From assembly GCF_963676685.1 (NCBI RefSeq), contig NC_092349.1:57209431-57273430 (forward strand): a stretch of 64,000 nt of DNA, given 5' to 3'. The notes below the pieces were generated by a model, which had not been told where the DNA came from, made no database searches, and saw nothing but the letters and a program-made list of their open reading frames with translations. Shown in pieces: positions 49,001 to 59,373 of the stretch; the first letter of the stretch is position 1, and each line of letters starts with the position of its first letter. The stretch is from Mytilus edulis (taxonomy: Eukaryota; Mollusca; Bivalvia; Mytilida; Mytilidae). The position numbers and the translations under genes are program-made.

Positions 49001-52000
49001 TTTTAATCTGTCTTTCTCTATTTTGGATGTTTTCTGTCTCCTTGATGTTAAACTCGTATTCTTTTTTATTGTAGTTTCATTGTCTCGCCATATAACTAAG
49101 AAAAGAACCTTGTAATACTAATTTACTTATATTACAGGTGCACAACAGACGCCTGCAACAACTAAAGCACCAACTCAACCACCAACTCAGCCACCAACTC
49201 AGCCACCAACTCAACCACCAACTCAACCACCAACTCAGCCACCAACACAGCCACCAACTCAACCACCAACTCAACCACCAACTCAGCCACCAACTCAGCC
49301 ACCAACTCAGCCACCAACTCAACCACCAACTCAGCCACCAACTCAACCACCAACTCAGCCACCAACTCAGCCTCCAACACAGCCACCAACTCAACCACCA
49401 ACTCAACCACCAACTCAACCACCAACTCAACCACCCACTCAACCACCCACTCAACCACCCACACAGCCACCAACTCAACCACCCACTCAACCACCCACTC
49501 AGTCACCAACTCAACCACCAACTCAACCACCAACTCAGCCACCTACTCAACCTTCAACCCAGCAACCAAGCCAACCAACACCTGCACCAACACCAGCAGT
49601 AGATAATAGACCTAGACTTTGTAAACTTCGATATGATTCCACAGTCAGAAGTATGTTTATTTCGATATGGCTATATAATAAAATATAAGATATGGTATGA
49701 TTACCAATGAGACAACTGTCCACAAGAGACTAAAATGACACAGACATAACAACTATAGGTCACCGTACGGCCTTTAACAATGAGCAAAGGCCAAAACCGC
49801 ATAGACAGCTATAAATGGCCCCGATATGACAATGTAAAACAATTTAAACAAGAAATAACATGTAGAAATCGTTTATTTGGGATATGATAAAAATGTAAAA
49901 ATAGAGGACTCTTCTTTATTGCCTAAATGTAATTAAATCATTATGTAGCGGACATACGAAAAGTTGATTAGCAGCATCGTTACCAAAAGGATAATATCTG
50001 ACTTAGGTTAAATTAACTATGATGTTATGACAAAGAATAACTAAACTAATTGGCCATCAACCCCCAACCAAACCACTGACTCAATCTCCAATCCAACCAC
50101 CAACTTTACCACTAACTCAACCTCAAAACCAGCAACCAAGAAAACAAACATCTGCACCGACACAAGCAGTGGATAATATGTTTCGACGTGGAAAAGAAAA
50201 CCTTAAAATAATGTTTTAACTATTTATTGTTTTTATTTCAGATGCAGATGGCAATTATTTGTTCTTTTTGTTACGTCGTTTTGTATTGGTATTGGACGAG
50301 GAAGATGGATTGGAACGTGGCACATTAACATCATTAATGTTTAGAGGAGCTCCCCGACGACATAGTTGTGTATTTAGGATATCACAGACTGATCAAACAT
50401 ACTTTTTACGAGGTAAGTTCGCATCTGTATGTCTATTATCAGTGGCAGATCAACCCCCTCCCCCGGTCCCCCCTTTTTTGGACAATCAATGCATTTGAAT
50501 GGGGACATGTGGTTGGAACCCTCCTCTCCTCTATCCTAAGATGGGAACATCCCTCCCCTTTTAAAATGGCTGAATATGCCTCTGATTATAATAATTCGCA
50601 ATGTTGTTAGATGCATTATTAAGTGAATGGTCAAACATTAAACAACTGCAATAGCCTCAATCGATCCTGAATTCCCTCCAGTTCATTAAACGTGGTGAAT
50701 TGACCAGTAAACTTATTCAAATGAAAAGAGTATATAAAAATGTATCTGAAGTGAGCATGCATTTCTATTAACCAATCAAATGTGATTAAAATACAAACGA
50801 TACATTATGCGTACAAACAGGTAACGAGTACTGTAGAAAGTATCCGAGATGGAATTAAGCGAATAAGAAATCTACGTTGAAGTCTCATATTGCGAGTGAT
50901 AGTTTCTTTTTAATTGCAAAAACACATACATTGTATCTGTTTTTTTTTAGAAATGTAGCAAAAATTCATGATGATCTCCTTTAAGGAGGATGCAAAATCC
51001 ATTATTTCTTTTTTGTATAACACGTTTACGTGTTGTAGCAAGAGCAGAACACATATTTTGTAACTTTACATCACGTGTGTGTGTGTGGGCAGGGGGTTTC
51101 CTGCTCCCTATGTATTTTGTAATGGGCTTTAAATCGTTATATCGTTCGGCTTATTTTTCTTCTTTAATTTATCAACTTCGCAAGTAGTTTTTCTATTGTT
51201 ATTTTGACAAGACCGCTCTAGCGGTATTGATTTAGTACCTTATTTTTCACAAACATGTCAGGTGCAGTAGTTTGATGAGAGATGAATCCCTAATTGGGCT
51301 AAGCAAAAGGCTTAAAAAATGGTAGTTTCTGATCTTTACAAGACATGAAGTAAACTGTACTGATATGAACCAAGATTAGTCAGCTAAGCGCCAGAGACAA
51401 TATGTACTGGTAGATTGATATTTCCTCCTGCGAAGCCGCACTTACATTGAGAGTAAACAAGCACGTTACAAAATCAATTAAAGCGTTTTGTCTTAGTAAA
51501 TAAACACATCATTGTCTTACATTTACAATCAACATAATTTTTACCGTTTCTAAACGATAAGAAGCTACAAACAAACCATATTCCCAGACCAAGGGTTACG
51601 ATTCACTCCCTCCTCTCTGACTTCATCATCTCTGAAGAGTAGGGCAGTGGATCATAACCCTTGGCTAGCAAAAATGCAAACAAACTTTTAACGTAGACTG
51701 CTAAACCTGAAGTTATTATATTGCTACAATTGTTTTTTAAGCCACATTGAACTATTGACAATGCATACTTTTTTTAAGTGTTTTTATATTTACGAATAGG
51801 ACGAAGAGTGTATGAATTTAATTCTGAGGGAAGACGTACAAGAATGTTTTGGATCAGGGGAGGACGAAGAAGTATGCCAGAGAGACCACGTGCTGCATTC
51901 GCTATGAACGAGAATCAAGTTTATATCATTGGAGTAAGTATAAAATTATCACATTGAAACACCATTAATGGTAAATCTTGATTAAAACTATGCCAGTATG

Positions 52001-53319
52001 ACATCATGCATGTACATTTACTTATCTTTGTTACGACTCGAGACATACCAATTCCGGAACTTTTGGCGACAGCATATAATAATTCATGTTTGAAAATGAT
52101 GTTTGACTAGATTGGGTAAGTGAGCTACAATTTGATTTTTAAGCATTTAATTTAGGTGATACGACGAAAAAGATGTGGTGTTATTGAAACGAGATAGCTC
52201 TCCACAAGAGACCAAATGCCACATACATTAACAGATATAGGATCACCGTTAGGTCACAGTGAGAAAAATTAAGTTCGTTTGATATGTTTTCTTTATATTT
52301 TCAGACAACTAAAGTGTGGCAAATAGATTTATCAACTAGACGTGTGATTGCTGATTCAGAGAAGTTGATTACAGAAGAATTTCCAGGATTAACAGAAAGA
52401 TGTGATGCAGCTATGCTTTACGATGACGCTACAGTTTATTTCTTCCGAGAAAATATGTAAGTGTTAAAACATACCTCAGAAGTTTTAAAAAAAAATGAAA
52501 GGTTTAATTTATATGAAGGACATATCTATTACATTTAGTTGACACATTTTTATTACCATTTGAATTCCTTAGGGGAACAGTTTATTTCTTCCGAAGAAAT
52601 ATTTAAGTTTCAAAATATATATTTCATGATTTATTTAAAAAAGAACCACTTAATTTATCTAAAGGGCAAATTTGTTTCATTTTGTGGACGCATTTTCTTT
52701 TTCTTATGTCTCGTAAACAAAGTGCAAAACACTACACCGGGTTTTACACTCGATAATTACCGAGTGCGCAAGTATACATGAGCACGTACATATAAATGGT
52801 TGTTGTATTTTCTCTTCGTCGCAACAAGGGAGGATAGAGTAAATAACTTTACAGACTTATGTGGTTGTGTCATTAATGTTGTTTGGTTTTTTTTTATTAA
52901 GTGAAAGAGAAAACTTTCCGATTCCTCGAAGGTTTCTATTTATTTTACTATAATCTATAAGATCGCTTCCCGTTCAAATATTTTATTATAGTATTATTAA
53001 CCATCGTATCTTAAAAACGAAAAAATAGCTGTCAATAATCAACATTTTATCAGCTGTTTCATACGTTTAGTTTTATTACAGTATATTACGTGACATTACA
53101 TTTTCAAATATATAATTATTTACAAATATAATTTCACAAATACAAGAAAATAACGTTTTTTAAAAGATAACTGAAAATATTTTTTTTGACATTATATATA
53201 TATTTTCAATGTTTCTGTTCTTTTCAAACAGGTACTATACATTTGACATGCAACAAAAAACTCTTACTGGACCAAACGACGCCGCTTCAAAATTCATAAA
53301 GAACCAATGTACATTGTAG
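37697..53319 (+). CDS. Matrix metalloproteinase with TQPP-repeat hinge and hemopexin domain (11 exons)
   Basis: Secreted zinc endopeptidase of the MMP (M10A) family that would cleave extracellular matrix or shell/byssus proteins. Exons, all GT-AG and phase-consistent: 37,697-37,804; 39,084-39,166; 42,541-42,677; 43,652-43,727; 47,836-47,972; 48,506-48,748; 49,138-49,650; 50,242-50,412; 51,800-51,933; 52,305-52,456; 53,232-53,319, giving 613 residues. Exon 1: signal peptide. Exon 3: cysteine switch PRCGLPD (usual PRCGVPD). Exons 4-5: catalytic N-lobe with HGDGSAFDGRG. Exon 6: HEFGHALGLDH zinc site and ALMAPFY Met-turn. Exon 7: about 32 TQPP repeats, then RLCKLRYDSTVR, which opens the hemopexin domain; its first Cys pairs presumably with the Cys two residues from the end (QCTL). 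No furin site or membrane anchor seen. The hinge is likely O-glycosylated. A TATA box and AATAAA fit. It appears functional. The orthologous MMP number cannot be assigned. Confidence 0.93.
38841..38992. mobile_element. 152-bp MITE in intron 1, TSD TGTAC
   Basis: Starts CAGTGACGAATCCATGG, ends GGACTCGCCGCTG. TGTAC is perfect on both sides (38,836-38,840; 38,993-38,997). Interior GGTTGGAACCCAC and ATAGGGACATATATTTGGAAC match relatives at 47,518 and 50,440. Confidence 0.85.
39273..40740. mobile_element. 1.47-kb TIR element in intron 2, TSD CTTTTC
   Basis: Ends TACGGAAGCGCATTAGCGCC and the inverse, GTGCTAATACGCTTCCGTA, with two mismatches over about 27 bp, flanked by a perfect 6-bp CTTTTC (39,267-39,272; 40,741-40,746). 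Inside are two blocks of a 20-bp minisatellite (CGTTATAACGCAAACCTTTG) in opposite orientation (about 39,332-39,508 and 40,556-40,650). No transposase, so non-autonomous. A 79-bp direct duplication occurs near 40,255-40,385. I cannot name the superfamily. Confidence 0.8.
40501..40703. repeat. Perfect 53-bp inverted repeat around a minisatellite
   Basis: Arms 40,501-40,553 and 40,651-40,703 are exact reverse complements, from TAATAACTACTGTTTCC to its inverse. The 97-bp loop consists of GCAAAGGTTTGCGTTATA repeats. Part of the 1.47-kb element. Confidence 0.95.
41867..41914. repeat. Imperfect hairpin in intron 2
   Basis: CTACGGAGCACCGCTAGGAC and its inverse GTCCCTAGCGGGCTCCGTAG around a short TGCATG centre. 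GC-rich in an AT-rich intron. Confidence 0.85.
42685..43199. mobile_element. TIR element starting seven bases inside intron 3
   Basis: Ends TATACCGTATAACGGGTTAT and the inverse (ATAACCCGCTATACAGTATA), with TTTACACC/GGTGTAAAATTT matching further in. It is split by a second MITE. Its left end lies 7 bp after the exon-3 donor (G|GTAATTA). Confidence 0.75.
42777..43077. mobile_element. Nested MITE with TAA duplication and 29-bp C run
   Basis: Inverted ends GGGAGCTACCATTTGATTTT of about 35 bp; TAA on both sides (42,774-42,776; 43,078-43,080), as for PIF/Harbinger. A run of 29 C (43,027-43,055) lies in the right arm. Nested in the older TIR element. Confidence 0.8.
43420..43560 (+). repeat. Interspersed repeat in intron 4's upstream flank (intron 3)
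   Basis: GAGGCAATGCTCCGTGTTGAAGG... GGAGAGTTGTCTCACTGGCAC... ACCACATCTTCTTA and a TA run; related to 40,228-40,395. Confidence 0.7.
45752..45985. repeat. 21-bp palindromic minisatellite, about 11 copies
   Basis: Unit GATAATTTGTTATATCAAATT; each unit contains AATTTG...CAAATT, so the array can form a row of hairpins. Because 21 is a multiple of three, frames stay open (heptad LLYQIDN), but this is not evidence for coding. Directly joined to copy 2 of the 1.3-kb repeat. Confidence 0.93.
45955..47308 (+). repeat. 1.3-kb dispersed repeat, copy 2, in intron 4
   Basis: Pairs with 27,191-28,514, with only a few per cent differences and one 28-30-bp insertion. Followed by a fragment of the CCTTCGGCTGTTG repeat (47,335-47,415). 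Confidence 0.85.
47518..47670. mobile_element. 153-bp MITE in intron 4, TSD CATGA/TATGA
   Basis: Starts CAGTGATGGAACCAGG, ends CTGGATCCATCCCCCTG. Flanks CATGA (47,513-47,517) and TATGA (47,671-47,675) differ by one base. Same interior as its relatives. Confidence 0.8.
48129..48165. repeat. Perfect 18-bp-arm hairpin with a one-base loop in intron 5
   Basis: GGGTGTCCAAGTATTCAC, T, then the exact reverse complement. Lies 156 bp after the exon-5 donor. Confidence 0.95.
49168..49552 (+). repeat. 12-bp coding minisatellite in exon 7 (hinge)
   Basis: About 32 in-frame copies of ACTCARCCACCA, each Thr-Gln-Pro-Pro, with few synonymous changes and one Ser (near 49,500). Variable-number change would alter only hinge length. 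It opens long frames in all three plus frames and on the minus strand, which are artefacts of periodicity. Confidence 0.95.
49685..49860 (-). repeat. Interspersed repeat, inverted, in intron 7
   Basis: GGTATGATTACCAATGAGAC... GGTCACCGTACGGCCTTTAAC... corresponds to the reverse complement of the family at 35,330 and 56,005. Confidence 0.7.
50064..50180 (+). pseudogene. Decayed copy of the 3' part of the hinge exon, in intron 7
   Basis: CAACCAAACCACTGACTC... CAGCAACCAAGAAAACAAAC...GTGGATAAT aligns with the end of exon 7 (CAGCAACCAAGCCAACCAAC...GTAGATAAT). It can still be read TQPQNQQPRKQT...AVDN in one frame but has no donor. It is followed directly by exon 8's intron sequence, so it is a relic of a tandem exon duplication. 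Confidence 0.8.
50440..50584. mobile_element. 145-bp MITE in intron 8, TSD ATTAT
   Basis: Starts CAGTGGCAGATCAACCC, ends GCTGAATATGCCTCTG; ATTAT perfect on both sides (50,435-50,439; 50,585-50,589). It begins 28 bp after the exon-8 donor. Confidence 0.85.
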
Positions 53320-53375
53320 ATAATGGATGACACGAGAAACGTGATAATAACTTACATGTCCTTTGACTCGTTCTT

Positions 53376-53381
53376 AATAAA
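53376..53381 (+). terminator. Polyadenylation signal of the metalloproteinase gene
   Basis: AATAAA, 57 bp after the TAG stop. Confidence 0.6.
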
Positions 53382-56300
53382 AACTACATGTACTGAAAAA
53401 TCAATCATTTTAGTTCTTCATATCATATGCAATGTTTTGTTTTGTTATATTTAACTCATACACTAATGTTGTAACTTCTTCAATTATGAAAATATGTCAC
53501 TTTTTTAAATAATTAAAAAGCCTGAAAAATAACATCTATTTTCTGTTCAGTTTAACGGTTAACGGAATATATAACGGTCCGTTATTCCCTTCTGCTTTTT
53601 TTATGCGTGATTATAGTCCCACTCAAAAATGAAACTGGTTCCTGCGTCCGACCATCAGTTCGTGCAACAAATATTACATCAGGCTTGTCTCGTTATAATC
53701 TACGTACCAACGTGGCTTTGTATATATGGTCATTTATGTCTGCAGCCTGGCAGCTATACTCACATACTGTTTGTCGATACAATGCATTTTCAATATATAT
53801 TTTTCGTCTCATTGTTCTTAAGTAACAGTAACAGTAACTGTAACTGTAACAAAGCATTATGTAATATTATTTTTATGAAACTGGTCTTTAGTTTGTATCT
53901 TTAGTAGCAAAACTTTTTTTTCATAAATCATTCGTGTTTGCTATTTTTTTTAATTTTTTTTTTTAATATTAAACTGCAAAATATTTGTTACTTATAAAAA
54001 AAAAAAGAAAAAAAAAAAGAACAAAGGTAAGCATATTAGATACGTCTTCAGGCATAAAAACTCGCGAATTTCTGAAGATGTTAAAGTGAACAAAATGCGG
54101 TATAAATTAAAGATACAACAACCTAACAATACGACAAGAAAGGAAAATGACACCTATAAGGCTATACAAATAAAATTGAGAATGGAAATGGGGAATGTGT
54201 CAAAGAGACAACCCGACCAAATAAAAAACAACAGCAGAGGGTCACCAACAGGTCTTCAATGTAGCGAGAAATTCCCGCACCCGGAGGCGTCCATCAGCTG
54301 GCCCCTATAAACAAATATAATTTTTTATACAAGTCCAGTGATAATGAACGCCATACTAATTTCCAAATTGTACACAAGAAACTAAAATTAAAATAATACA
54401 AGACTAACAAAGGCCAGAGGCTCCTGACTTGGGACAGGCGCAAAAATGCGGCGGGGTTAAACATGTTTGTGAGATCTCAACCCCTCCCCCTATACCTCTA
54501 ACCAATGTAGAAAAGTAAACGCATAACAATACGCACATTAAAATTCAGTTCAAGAGAAGTCCGAGTCTGATGTCAGAAGATGTAACCAAAGAAAATAAAC
54601 AAAATGACAATAATACATAAATAACAACAGACTACTAGCAGTTAACTGACATGCCAGCTCCAGACTTCAATTAAACTGACTGAAAGATTATGATTTCATC
54701 ATATGAACATCAGGCACAATCCTTCCTGTTGGGGGTTTAGTATCATACCATCATAACATATATGAGAAGAACATAACCCGTGTCATGCCAACAATTGTTT
54801 TGAAAAGTCTATCATGATTCGATTTGACAGAAATTATACAAAATCTCCTATTTTTAATCGGATCGGACGGATAAATTAAACAGGTTCAAAAAAAGATAAT
54901 TACTAAGTAAGTTACTGAAAAATTTAGAATGTTGTGTTTGTTTTTACGTCAAACATAATTAAAACTTCCACCAATTAAGAACCAGAAAGAAAACCTAAAA
55001 CTAGTTTGACCTTGAATAAAAAAAATGTAAAGTATCACAGTTTTTATAACAGTTATAACAGAAATTTGTTCCGACGAGGGCAGCAGTTTTAAACCATGAC
55101 TTCCTTCTTAAAATTAAGAATAAGGAAGAATAGAAAAACTTTTAAAAAAAAACATAATGATTCCTGACAAATTTAAGGAATTTAAGATTACTCAACCTAT
55201 ATAAATTAGACCGATTGAAAAAAAATAGAGATCTTAGAATTCCTTAATTATGTTAAATAATGATGTACGAACTTTTGGCAAAAAAGACATTTGCTAAACT
55301 TGGACCAGCAAATTTAAAATATATATATATATTTTTGAAAACATCAAAATCAAAATCTCGGTATACAATTTAATCATTTTACCAAAGTCCTGATTTCCAT
55401 ACACTCTCGTAAAGCTAACATTTTGTTTCAGTGAAATAATTTGAATCCAATTTCGTGAAACAGTTTCCTACTGTTGCTCTCATGCCTAACTTACACGATG
55501 AAAAGTTAATATAGTAAAATTATGAATTGCCAAAGACAAAATATCAAATTAAATATAACACATACATGTACATGCATTTAAGCGATAAACACGCTCTTAG
55601 AACTTAAAATTTCGCAGTTCACGGGTTCATTTGAAGTTAAAGCAAGTAACAAAACTAGAAGATGTAGAAAAAGAGCTCAAGACTACTTCAACTTGAATAT
55701 TCCTGAACAGGTAACATCGTTTCCCAAAGTATTTTGAAATAGATTATGTCATTGTGTGTGGAAGCCAGTTTTGATGTCTTTTTGTTGGTGGGATGTACAA
55801 GTTCCTAGCCACGTCCACCTGTATTTGTCGTATTTGTATTCATCTGACGAGTTAAGCCTTTTGCAACAGCTTTTTATAGTTCGTTCTTATGTTGTACTGA
55901 CTGTTACACCACTGTCCTAGGTAAGATTAGGGAGAGCTTGAGGGTTGGGATACCGCTAACATGTTTAACCCCGCCACATTCTCTATGTATGTGCTGTGCC
56001 TCTCCCAGGTCAGGAGCCTGTAATTCAGTGGTTGTCGTTTGTTTATGTGTTAAATATTTAGTTTTCGTTTCTTGTTTTGTACATAAATTAGACCGTTAGT
56101 TTTCTCGTTTGAATTGTTTGACATTGTCATTTCGGAGCCTTTTATAGCTGACTATGTGGTATCGGCTTTGCTCATTGCTGAAGGCCGTATGGTGACCTAT
56201 AGTTGTTAATTTCTTTGTCATTTCGGTCTCTTGTGGAGAGTTTTCCCAATGGCAATCTGACCACATCTTCGTTTTTATATCAACGTTCTCATTCAAATAA

Positions 56301-56636
56301 CTAGCATTGCTATGGAACCCAATCATGCACTCCTTCTGACTGATTCAAAAAAAAAATATGTGTCGTAGTTTCTTAGACGCTTCTAAAACCAATGAAGCTG
56401 GCTATAGATTTTTTTCTTATCCATATTGGCGTATTGATAATTTGTGCATGCAACATTTGGGATTCTTGCTGATTTTAATAGCGGCCATATTGCCCTTTTA
56501 TGACGGCATCCTTAAATAAAATGCAAGTATGTCAATTCCTCAGTCGAATCAACAATTTGAATTTTACCCGTTTTTCCTAATGTTCGTATACAAATGAACA
56601 TTGTCTACTATAACAACTTTCTGCCTTTTAAAGAGC
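53382..56636. other. Intergenic region with dispersed repeats, no gene
   Basis: 54,180-54,310 is a minus-strand copy of the GAAGACC...GCAGCGAGAATTCCCGC repeat seen at 30,320. 54,400-54,500 matches 30,725-31,030. 56,005-56,275 is a plus-strand copy of the 35,330 family. The remainder is AT-rich, with no frame I can support. Confidence 0.5.
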
Positions 56637-57440
56637 GCGCTATTTCTTAATGTTCAAGCGTATATCGACATTTAGGCGCTGCAAAACATATTGACTATAC
56701 GCCTTTTGTTCCTCTAATTATAAGCTTTCGATCAAAGTTCAAGGTAAGTCTGTAATTGAGGGCTGAAGGGTCGCTAGAGTCCATTTTATTAATCAAAATT
56801 GGCTATTTCTTAATGGTCATTGTGGCACATATTGCTTATAACCATGATATTCCCCTATATATAAGCTTTCAAATGGTATATAATGTTTTTCTGTAATTAG
56901 GGGCTGACGGGACGCAGCAGTCCGATAAGCTATTTCATAATGTTCAAGCGTATTTCGACATTTTGGTCTTGTGTTTCTCTTCTAATAGACGTTGCGGAAC
57001 ATATTGACTATATATCTTTTGTTCCTCTAATAATAGGCTTTCGAACGAGGTTTAGGGTATGTCTGTATTAAGGGGCTAAAAGGTCGCAAGAGTCCATTGC
57101 ATTATTAAAAATACGCTATTTCTTAATGTTCAAGCGTATTTGGACTTTTAAGTCCTGCGTTACTCAGCTAATAGGCGTCACTGAACATATTGATTATATA
57201 CATTGTGTTCCTATAATAATAAGCTTTCGAACGAGGTTCAATGTACATGTATATCTATACTGGGCCTGAAGGGTCGCACCTGTCAATTTGCAATATTCAA
57301 AATATCCATTTCATTATTTAAAATTGACTATTTCTTGTACACGCGTAATCTTAACATTTAGGTCCTCCGTATCCCCTCTAATGGTCAGTGTGACACAATC
57401 GGCAAGTTTTATCCATAATCGAATCGAATCCATAAATGAG
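56637..57440. repeat. Decayed tandem repeat of about 130-200 bp units
   Basis: Four to five diverged copies start with GCTATTTCTTAATGTTCAAGCG (56,640; 56,804; 56,930; 57,114; weaker 57,327). They share CATATTGACTATA, TAATAATAAGCTTTCGAACGAGG and GGGGCTGAAGGGTCGC. Old, no longer homogenised. Confidence 0.75.
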
Positions 57441-58183
57441 GCAATGAAAAGCAAAGCTCAAGTGAAAATTTAAAAAAAACAACGCAGAGTATTTTAATTT
57501 ATATATATATTTATATGTTTTGGTATTCATGTGTCCTTACATTAAACAACGGAATTTTTGTTAAAAATAGTTAGGGAAAACCCATTAGTTTATTCTGCGA
57601 AACTAAATGAATAAATAATGTAAAAATTTTCAAAAAGTGTTTTGATTTTTTTTCTTATATTAACACTAACATCAAAATGACGAATTCAGAAATACGGGTT
57701 AAAGTGTCACAGTAATTTTGTTTTGTTTATTATCATATTATTCAATTTTCAACTTAAATACTGAAAAATAATCTGTTAACGTTGAATAATAAATAATGAA
57801 CTATTTTATTATTTATTATTGAATTTTGAATAATGAAAAATGAATAATGGACGTACTTCAGCGCGGTTTTTAAGATGAAAATCGGAAGCGTCAACCGTAG
57901 TATGATTGCTATATGAAATGTGAAAAAAACCATTTTCAAAATTTTCAAAATAGAAGTAAAGATACAAGTATACATTGATCGCATTCAAAAAACACCTTTT
58001 AGGTTGAAGTTAAATAACATTTATCTCACCAGATTTCTTAAATGTTCGGCCTAACTCAGACATGATGATTTCGTTTTTCCCATTTTGTAAAAGTCAAATC
58101 TCATTAAATATCTGTAATTTTCCGCCTAGGGAAGTTTTCATTTAACACGTTAGTTTTAGATTCAAAACAGAAAACTGATATAT
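57441..58183. other. No gene seen
   Basis: AT-rich sequence with a TATTATTCAAT-rich stretch (57,730-57,850). Nothing coding recognised. Confidence 0.4.
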
Positions 58184-58355
58184 ATATATACAACTCGTCT
58201 AAACATCAACCCAACAATGTTAGATCTGTAAATTTGCTTTTGCAAATTTTTGGTTCTTCCCTCGCCGGGATTCGAACCCATGCTACTGTGATATCGTGAC
58301 ACCAAATCGCCTGCACTGCAGCCGTCCCGCTAGACCACACGACCACCTGGGCTCT
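58184..58355 (-). repeat. tRNA-derived SINE
   Basis: On the minus strand 58,355-58,261 has an A-box-like TGGTCTAGCGGG and a B box GGTTCGAATCC (58,268-58,278), then a body ending in AGACGAGTTG and a TA run. The acceptor stem does not pair, so this is a SINE head and not a tRNA gene. Confidence 0.7.
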
Positions 58356-59350
58356 CAAAAAAGAGCTTTCGGTGGGCATGTGTTACCTTTCCACGTCAGT
58401 TTTAATCTAGCGGCGTACTACAGTACATGATATATAAGGCATGAAGATGTTATATATATATATAATTATAAGAAATAATGCGTTATACCAATAGCTTTCT
58501 CCGTCGCTGCCACTAAATTTTATTTATTTCCCAGTCTCACTTTTTGTGTTGAAATTACTTTATCTTTTTTGGATTCAGAGCACACTAGTTATACAGTAAC
58601 AGTCATTAACTTTCAAATTAAGTATCAAAACATACGTCTGATTTTTAAATTCGACAATGAATACGTAACTATTGTTTATCTTTTTAAAAATAATATTCCT
58701 TGGATATTAATTAATCACTAGTCTGTCGAATATCAGTATTGTTCTGAATTTATTTCACATCTGTGTGTTAAGGCTTCTATTCCTGAATCTATTGGTAACA
58801 TGTAAGCATTTATTCGAGGTATGAATATACCATAAACGGTACCAATTTGACCGCATAAGATGCGAATTCAGACAATGAATGCCTTTTCGGTGATTCTCAA
58901 AGCCTCCATATTTAAAAAAAAAACGATATCTCGTGTAAAAATGTTACCATGGGTGACATATTACTTTTAGTAAAGGACTTGGTTGGTAATTATTTTTTTT
59001 GTACGTATTGTAGAATGATTTCAAAAATGTAGAACAGCAGGATAGGAGATTAAATAGCTTGGTTTAAACATTGATTTACCGTAGCGGTTCACATGCCTTT
59101 ATTGTTGAATTATATATAAACAAAAGGTGTCGTTCATTTAATGTATATTGCTATAGGGATTGAAGAAGTATTCTTATGGATTCAATACATAGAATGCGAC
59201 AACGTGTACATGTAATGCTATTATCTTTTTACGTCCACATTTACATCCGGTATAGTTTATGATAACTAATAGAGCATTTATTGTAGGAATTCTTATGTAA
59301 TACAGACGTTTCCTTTGTACCAATAATTCTCAAGTTGGGTTTTCTTTAGG
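58356..59350. other. No gene seen
   Basis: 3' flank of the STAND-ankyrin gene; AT-rich. Confidence 0.35.
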
Positions 59351-59356
59351 TTTATT
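59351..59356 (-). terminator. Possible polyadenylation signal of the STAND-ankyrin gene
   Basis: TTTATT on the plus strand reads AATAAA on the minus strand, about 20 bp past the stop. A second lies at about 59,277. Confidence 0.35.
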
Positions 59357-59373
59357 ACTAGTTTGGCTTTCTT

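Noticed and set aside
49077..49602. Long frames on both strands across the hinge repeat
   Set aside because: A 12-bp period keeps all frames open; only the frame in phase with exons 6 and 8 is supported.
55590..55715. Possible exon ending in CCTGAACAG|GTAACA
   Set aside because: The frame has stops and the only open part is short; no partner exon or family match.
58261..58355. tRNA gene
   Set aside because: A and B boxes exist but the acceptor stem does not pair and the sequence continues into a SINE body.
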